Below, in pieces: positions 7,363-11,914 of a DNA stretch of 11,914 bases (position 1 is the first letter of the stretch; each line of letters opens with the position of its first letter). A program made the translations under genes and the position numbers. Source of the stretch: an uncultured Succinatimonas sp. (GTDB lineage: Bacteria > Pseudomonadota > Gammaproteobacteria > Enterobacterales > Succinivibrionaceae); assembly GCA_937896115.1 (NCBI GenBank), contig CALBLB010000139.1, positions 1 to 11,914 of the forward strand. The letters are read 5' to 3'. The notes beneath the pieces are model-generated. The model was not told the origin of the DNA, searched no databases, and saw only the letters and a program-made list of their open reading frames with translations.

Positions 7363-7572
7363 AAGTTAGATTAGCAACCTCGCTAACGGTAAAGCTTCTT
7401 TTTGCACTATCTTTTCGTGCATCTTGGATGAATACTTTGCATTTTGGTGAGACTGTGATTTAAAGATAATTGTAGTGCCAAAATGAAAGAAAAATCCCCG
7501 GACAATGTCAAAAAACTGAATTTAATTAATATGTTGATTTATAAGAATAAATCAAAAATTTAAAAAATTTTC
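7363..7572. other. AT-rich intergenic spacer between the transposase-like gene and the tRNA promoter
   Basis: There is no credible gene here. The stretch contains an inverted repeat CATTTTGG/CCAAAATG (7440-7447 with 7478-7485), a small one TGCAC/GTGCA (7403-7407 with 7417-7421), and a hairpin TTAGC/GCTAA (7371-7375 with 7382-7386) close to the start of the transposase-like gene. From about 7539 the sequence is almost pure A/T and would suit an UP element of the tRNA promoter. Confidence 0.6.
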
Positions 7573-7600
7573 TTGAATATTCAAAATAAATCTATATAAT
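7573..7600 (+). promoter_or_regulatory. tRNA-Gly promoter
   Basis: TTGAAT (7573-7578) and a perfect TATAAT (7595-7600) are 16 bases apart. The bases after the -10 (GTGCGACCG) form a G/C-rich discriminator of the kind seen in stringently controlled stable RNA promoters. About 30 bases of A/T-rich DNA lie directly upstream of the -35. Predicted start is near 7607, eight bases before the mature tRNA end. Confidence 0.85.
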
Positions 7601-7614
7601 GTGCGACCGTGGAT

Positions 7615-7690
7615 GCGGGAATAGCTCAGTTGGTAGAGCATAACCTTGCCATGGTTAGGGTCGCGGATTCGAGCTCCGTTTCCCGCTCCA
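7615..7690 (+). tRNA. glyV: tRNA-Gly (anticodon GCC)
   Basis: The 76-base cloverleaf is complete. The acceptor stem is GCGGGAA/TTCCCGC (7615-7621 with 7680-7686), the D-arm contains AGCTCAGTTGGTAGAGC, the anticodon stem is TAACC/GGTTA around TTGCCAT with anticodon GCC at 7648-7650, and the T-arm is GCGGA-TTCGAGC-TCCGT. U73 and an encoded CCA (7688-7690) follow. It differs from E. coli tRNA-Gly(GCC) at only a few bases. It is a single-gene unit with its own promoter and terminator. The symbol follows E. coli usage for this isoacceptor and is tentative. Confidence 0.97.
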
Positions 7691-7698
7691 GATAATAG

Positions 7699-7722
7699 AA
7701 AGCACCTAAAGGTGCTTTTTTT
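7699..7722 (+). terminator. terminator of tRNA-Gly
   Basis: Stem AAAGCACC/GGTGCTTT (7699-7706 with 7711-7718) closes a four-base loop and runs into seven T (7716-7722). It begins nine bases after the CCA end, and separates the tRNA from secA. Confidence 0.9.
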
Positions 7723-7784
7723 ATATCTAAATCCTGTCCAAAATCAAAATTTTCGTGTTCTATACAACTCTTGTATTTCATTTT

Positions 7785-7814
7785 CTGACACAGAGCATGA
7801 AAGTAAGTTATCAT
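7785..7814 (+). promoter_or_regulatory. candidate secA promoter
   Basis: CTGACA (7785-7790, five of six) is 18 bases from TATCAT (7809-7814, five of six). Predicted start is near 7821, which gives secA a leader of about 90 bases. No other gene lies between this and secA; in particular no secM-like reading frame is present. Confidence 0.55.
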
Positions 7815-7853
7815 TGTTCCAATTTTAAAAGCACCGTTCTCCGTATATGTTTG

Positions 7854-7891
7854 CGGTAAGAGCAAAATGTGTTACCGAGAATGACTCGGTA
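7854..7891 (+). promoter_or_regulatory. secA leader: two mutually exclusive hairpins over a five-codon ORF
   Basis: CGGTAA (7854-7859) pairs with TTACCG (7872-7877). TACCGAG (7873-7879) pairs instead with CTCGGTA (7885-7891) around a five-base loop. The two stems share 7873-7877 and cannot coexist. A mini-ORF, ATG TGT TAC CGA GAA TGA (7867-7884), runs through both, with its stop in the loop of the second. GGTAAGAG lies upstream of the mini-ORF as a possible weak ribosome site. Regulation of secA by this arrangement is inference; the stems are short. Confidence 0.35.
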
Positions 7892-7913
7892 CAGTAATCC
7901 TTACAGAAAAATT

Positions 7914-10600
7914 ATGTTCGTAACTACTTTAGTCACCAAAATTATAGGCAGCAGCAACGAGCGCATCGTACGCAGGCTAAAAAAAACCGTTAAATCCATT
8001 AATGCATTGGAAAATAAATATCAGGCATTGAAGGATGAGGATTTCCCCAAACTTACAGAGCAGTTTAGGGAACAGTTAAAAGCAGGAAAAAGTTGCGAAG
8101 ATATTTTGCCGGATGTCTTTGCCGCGTGCAGAGAGGCTGCCAAACGTACATTAGGGTTACGTCCTTTTGATGTGCAGCTTATGGGAGGCATCGTCTTAAA
8201 TGCAAATCAGATCGCCGAAATGAAAACCGGCGAAGGTAAAACGCTGACAGCTTTACTGCCATGCTACTTAAATGCCTTGTCAGGTGATGGTGTTCATGTT
8301 GTTACGGTAAACGATTATCTGGCAAGACGTGACTGCGACTGGTCGCGTCCTTTTTATACTTTCTTTGGTATGACGGTGGGAGTAAATATCCCAGGTATGA
8401 GTCCTGAAGAGAAACGTCAGGCTTATGCATGTGATGTAACTTACGGAACCAATAATGAATTCGGTTTCGACTATTTACGTGACAACATGGCTTACACCGC
8501 GCAACAGCGAGTGCAGCGTAAATTAAATTATGCTTTGGTCGATGAAGTCGATTCAGTACTTATCGATGAAGCCCGTACACCGCTGATCATTTCAGGTCCT
8601 TCAGAAAATGACTCAAAGCTTTATTACGCGGTAGATAAGCTTATTCCTGGACTTATTTTCCAAGAGAAGGAAGATACCGAGGACTATACCGGTGATGGTG
8701 ACTATACTCTCGATCTTAAATTAAGGCAGGCTTATCTTACTGAACGCGGGCAGATAAAGATCGAGAAACTTTTAACGGACGCTGGATTATTACCAGAAGG
8801 TGAGAAGCTTTTCTCCTCATCTCACATTGCGTTATTGCATCATGTGATGGCTGCTTTGCGCGCTCATACGTTGTTTAAACGTGATGTTGATTATGTGGTT
8901 GATAACGGTCAGATCGTGATCATTGACGAGCATACCGGCAGAAAGATGCAGGGACGTCGTTGGTCTGACGGATTACATCAGGCTATCGAGGCTAAGGAAG
9001 GTTGCGAAGTTCGTGCTGAAAATCAGACTTTGGCATCGATTACTTTCCAAAATTATTTCCGTATGTACAAAAAACTGGCCGGTATGACCGGTACGGCTGA
9101 TACCGAAGCTTACGAGTTTCAACAGATATACGGGTTGAGAACCGTGGTTTTACCCACAAACAAACCTATGATAAGAATCTTCCTGATCTTATTTATCTTA
9201 CCGAGGATCAGAAATACAAGGCAATTATCGAGGATATCAAGAAAACCGTTGCAACAGGGGCTCCGGTATTGGTCGGTACTATTTCGATAGAAAATTCAGA
9301 AAAACTTTCTGCCATGCTTGATGCTCAGCATATTCCGCATCAGGTCTTAAACGCAAAATTCCATGAGCAGGAAGCTCATATAGTGGCTCAGGCAGGTCGT
9401 CCCGGCACGGTTACCATCGCAACTAATATGGCCGGTCGCGGTACTGATATTGTCCTTGGCGGAAACCTGCAGGCAGATCTTGCAGCACTTGGAGATTCAC
9501 CTGCGCCTGAAGATGTTGCAAGGGTAAAGAAAGAATGGCAGGAACGACATGATGCCGTGCTGAAATCAGGCGGTCTGCATATCATCGGTTCAGAACGTCA
9601 TGAATCACGCCGAATTGATAATCAGTTGCGCGGTCGTGCAGGACGTCAGGGTGATCCCGGCTCATCTCGTTTCTATCTTTCCATGGATGATAATCTCATG
9701 AAGCTTTTTGGTTCTGAAAAACTTAAGAACTTCATGAAACGAATGGGAATGGAAGATGGTCAGCCGCTTGAACATAAATTTATTACCAGAGCTATAGAAT
9801 CGGCTCAACGAAAGGTGGAGACACGCAATTTTGATATACGTAAGAGTCTTCTGGAGTATGATGATGTTGCCAACCAGCAACGCAAGGTGATTTACGAGGA
9901 ACGTAATGCGTTATTGGACGGTGAAGATATTCACGAAACCGTGGAAACTATTTTCGGCGATGTTATCAATTCAGTGATTGATAAGTACATTGAACCGAAT
10001 TCATTGCCGGATAGCTGGAAAACAGAAGAACTTGAAAAACGTTTGTTGGCCAATTTCTTGATAGCGTGTCCAGTACGCGAGTGGCTGAAAGAAAATGACA
10101 AGCTCGTTGAGCAGGATATTAGAGATAAGATCCTTGCAACCGCTAAGGAAGCATATCAAAAGAAATGCGATTTGATCGGGGAAGATAATCGTAAGAGTCT
10201 TGAAAAGAGCGTAATGCTTCAGTGTATAGATAATCTTTGGAAAGAACATTTGGCCGCCATGGACTATATGCGTCAAGGTATAGGTTTACAAGGATATGCA
10301 CAAAAGAACCCCAAGAGTGAATATAAGATCGCCTCATTCAAGTTGTTTTCTGAAATGCTTGAAAACCTTAAATTCCAGGTCGTCTCGCTTTTGTGTCGTA
10401 TTCAGGTAAGATTGCGTACTCCTGAGGAAGAACAGGCTGAAGCTGAACAAAAGGCTACACAAGAGCAGGCTTCAGCACAAGAGGAAAAAATGCGTGAGGA
10501 GGCTAAACTTTATGCCGGCATGCATATAGGCAGGAATGATCCTTGTCCTTGCGGCTCTGGGAAAAAGTTTAAAAACTGTCATGGTAAGTTTGTAGAATGA
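7914..10600 (+). pseudogene. secA: preprotein translocase ATPase SecA, with one frameshift near 9176
   Basis: SecA drives preproteins through SecYEG by ATP hydrolysis. The frame from 7914 covers residues 1-421: an N-terminus like E. coli MLIKLLTKVFGS, Walker A MKTGEGKT (103-110), DEVDS (210-214) and DEARTPLIISGP. After PTNKPMIR it breaks; homology resumes one frame back at 9176 (NLPDLIYLTED) and runs to the stop at 10598-10600. That part has GTISIE, TNMAGRGTD, HESRRIDNQLRGRAGRQG, the long scaffold helix and the C-terminal zinc motif CPCGSGKKFKNCHG that binds SecB. Restored length is about 895 residues against 901 in E. coli. ATG at 7914 is chosen by alignment; its ribosome site is poor, and an in-frame GTG at 7869 would add 15 residues. 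Without correction there are two products: one ending at 9290, and one that could start at TTG 9269 with AGGGG eight bases upstream. An essential gene would not normally be broken, so a sequence error is as likely as a real mutation. Confidence 0.9.
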
Positions 10601-10602
10601 TT

Positions 10603-10626
10603 AAAGCCGGTCTTCAGGCCGGCTTT
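10603..10626. terminator. first hairpin between secA and prs
   Basis: Stem AAAGCCGG/CCGGCTTT (10603-10610 with 10619-10626) encloses eight bases and starts three bases after the secA stop. On the + strand only four T follow; on the minus strand it ends in TTTAAT. It is a weak terminator in either direction and may mainly serve prs transcripts. Confidence 0.55.
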
Positions 10627-10631
10627 TGCAG

Positions 10632-10658
10632 ATCCCGCCTCAGTGGCGGGATTTTTTT
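10632..10658 (+). terminator. main terminator of secA
   Basis: Stem ATCCCGCC/GGCGGGAT (10632-10639 with 10645-10652) closes a five-base loop and is followed by seven T (10652-10658). The orientation fits termination of secA before the convergent prs gene. Confidence 0.88.
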
Positions 10659-10676
10659 GTCAGGTAGGAGATGGTG

Positions 10677-11630
10677 CTACATTCCGGACTGGAACATAGC
10701 CGAAATCGACTCTTCGTTGTTGATACGACGTATGGCTTCTGCAAGCATAGGAGCTAACGTAAGTTGGCGGAAGTTGCCAAGAGCCTGGAAACGCTGGGTC
10801 GGAGGTATGGAATCAGAAACAACCAGTGTATCTATTACTGAAGAGGAAACGTTATCGTAAGCTTGACCTGAAAGTACAGGGTGGGTTACATAAGCATACA
10901 CACGTTTGGCTCCGCGTTCTTTCAAAGCAGCGGCGGCTTTGCATAAGGTCCCTGCGGTGTCGCATATATCGTCAACGATAATGCAGTCGCGATCTTTTAC
11001 CTCTCCGATCAAATTCATGACCTCAGAGACGTTGGGACGCGGACGACGTTTGTCAATTATGGCGATGTCGGCATTGTTCAGCAATTTTGCTATGGCACGG
11101 GTTCGAACGACTCCGCCCATGTCCGGAGAGACTACGCAAGGGTTCTCAAGCTTTAAAGAAAGCATGTCATCAACAAAGATTTGACTTGAGAAGCAGTTAT
11201 CCACAGGTACATCGAAGAATCCTTGGATCTGCTCGGCATGTAAATCAACCGTCAACACGCGATCAACGCCTACTGAAGATAAAAAGTCTGCGACAACTTT
11301 AGCAGTGATGGGAACTCTGGCTGAACGCAGACGGCGGTCCTGACGGGCATAACCGAAATAAGGAATGACGGCAGTAATACGACCGGCTGAGGCACGGCGC
11401 ATAGCGTCGATCATAACGATCAGCTCCATAAGGTTGTCATTCGTGGGAGCACAAGTTGATTGGATGATGAAGATATCGTCGCCACGTACATTTTCATTGA
11501 TCTGTACGTGTATTTCGCCGTCACTGAAAGTATCGACGGTGGCATCGCCAATCTTGGTGTAAAGGCGGTCGGCGATTTTTTTTGCCAGTTCGGGAACGCT
11601 GTTCCCGGCGAAGAGCTTCATGTCAGCCAT
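10677..11630 (-). CDS. prs: ribose-phosphate pyrophosphokinase (PRPP synthetase)
   Basis: Prs makes phosphoribosyl pyrophosphate from ribose 5-phosphate and ATP, the precursor for purines, pyrimidines, NAD, histidine and tryptophan; it is a cytosolic hexamer. The 317-residue product is close to E. coli Prs (315) over its whole length: MADMKLFAGNSVPELA, FSDGEIHVQINENVRG, the flexible loop YARQDRRLRSARVPITAK, the DLHAEQIQGFFDVP segment, DKRRPRPN, and the ribose-phosphate loop VDDICDTAGTL. The latter has DTAGT where E. coli has DTGGT, a variant I recall from B. subtilis Prs. It ends NEESISAMFQSGM. ATG at 11630 has AGGA nine bases upstream. The gene converges on secA and is probably transcribed from a promoter within 11660-11710, possibly also from the partial gene at the right edge. 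Confidence 0.97.
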   Translation of the reverse strand: MADMKLFAGNSVPELAKKIADRLYTKIGDATVDTFSDGEIHVQINENVRGDDIFIIQSTCAPTNDNLMELIVMIDAMRRASAGRITAVIPYFGYARQDRRLRSARVPITAKVVADFLSSVGVDRVLTVDLHAEQIQGFFDVPVDNCFSSQIFVDDMLSLKLENPCVVSPDMGGVVRTRAIAKLLNNADIAIIDKRRPRPNVSEVMNLIGEVKDRDCIIVDDICDTAGTLCKAAAALKERGAKRVYAYVTHPVLSGQAYDNVSSSVIDTLVVSDSIPPTQRFQALGNFRQLTLAPMLAEAIRRINNEESISAMFQSGM

Positions 11631-11671
11631 GATGATTTATCCTGATTAAAAGACAAAGTGGTGAAGAATGC

Positions 11672-11704
11672 GGGTATTTTAACCCAAACCTTATAAGATT
11701 GAGT
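11672..11704 (-). promoter_or_regulatory. candidate prs promoter with inverted repeat over the -10
   Basis: On the minus strand TAAAAT (11676-11681, five of six to TATAAT) lies exactly in the centre of a GGGT/ACCC inverted repeat (11672-11685). Predicted start is near 11669, about 40 bases before the prs ATG. No good -35 hexamer is found at 16-19 bases, so the promoter would be weak or activated. I do not see a clear PurR operator. Confidence 0.35.
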
Positions 11705-11791
11705 TTCAGTGGATAAAATTTGATTGTGTAAAGTGCCTGCTCATGGCAGATAGCGATTTACTTCGCGTTCAAAAATTTTTTATTTTGAGTT

Positions 11792-11914
11792 TTAACGTGA
11801 TGAATCAATCATACCGTCAAGGCTGAGCGCTTTTATGATCTTATCCCTGTCAAGAACATGAAAAGCTCTACCAAGAAGCTTTGAAGAAACCAAAATGGTA
11901 ACAAAATTCGGAGG
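11792..11914 (-). CDS. 3' end of an unidentified gene (partial)
   Basis: On the minus strand an open frame enters from the right edge and ends with TAA at 11792-11794. The 40 visible residues include VTILVSSKLLGRAFHVLD and end KALSLDGMIDSSR. The other two frames stop sooner. I do not recognise the family; in particular it does not resemble the end of IspE, which precedes prs in E. coli. No terminator is evident between this stop and prs, so the two may be cotranscribed. The frame is short and could be chance. Confidence 0.35.
   Translation of the reverse strand, partial: PPNFVTILVSSKLLGRAFHVLDRDKIIKALSLDGMIDSSR

Noticed and set aside
7626..7865. 79-codon minus-strand open frame between the tRNA and secA
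   Set aside because: It runs antisense through the tRNA-Gly gene and its terminator; no ribosome site or recognisable sequence.
9165..9180. Programmed -1 ribosomal frameshift in secA
   Set aside because: There is no X-XXY-YYZ slippery heptamer at the crossover and no obvious stem just downstream; SecA is not known to use frameshifting.
1..11914. CRISPR array, prophage, defence island or toxin-antitoxin pair
   Set aside because: No regularly spaced repeats, cas genes, phage genes or small paired genes are visible; apart from the transposase-like gene and the two unidentified edge fragments the contents are housekeeping genes.

Overview
The window is an ordinary-looking chromosomal segment of a gammaproteobacterium. 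Prs, FrdABCD, PykF-type pyruvate kinase, SecA and the tRNA-Gly all read as close relatives of the E. coli versions, but the gene order is not that of E. coli. A complete fumarate reductase operon (not sdh) close to pyruvate kinase suits a facultative or strict anaerobe that makes succinate. Succinivibrionaceae (Aeromonadales) or a similar fermentative lineage is my inference and is not proven here. Base composition is moderate in genes, with very AT-rich spacers around the tRNA.

Layout, left to right. (1) 1-96 holds the 3' end of an unidentified + strand gene. It meets pyruvate kinase (pykF-like, minus, 196-1611) at a shared perfect palindrome that can terminate both. (2) 1786-5207 is the minus-strand operon frdA-frdB-frdC-frdD, with 3-11 nt gaps, ending in a strong terminator just before the pyk promoter. 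(3) psd (phosphatidylserine decarboxylase, minus, 5389-6231) has its own extended -10 promoter. Its terminator lies on top of the frd promoter. (4) 6319-7362 (minus) encodes a 347-residue protein that looks like the two ends of an IS1634/IS4-type transposase without the catalytic DDE middle. (5) An AT-rich spacer leads to tRNA-Gly(GCC) at 7615-7690 on the + strand, with a near-consensus promoter and terminator. (6) secA (+, 7914-10600) carries one frameshift near 9176, and its leader has two mutually exclusive hairpins and a five-codon mini-ORF. (7) prs (minus, 10677-11630) converges on secA across two stacked hairpins. The right edge holds an unidentified minus-strand 3' end (11792-11914).

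Together: pyruvate kinase and fumarate reductase are central to fermentative redox balance; Psd makes phosphatidylethanolamine; SecA drives protein export; Prs makes PRPP for nucleotides, His and Trp. No CRISPR array, prophage, toxin-antitoxin or defence system is visible. The points worth a second look are the core-less transposase-like gene, the secA frameshift and the secA leader.
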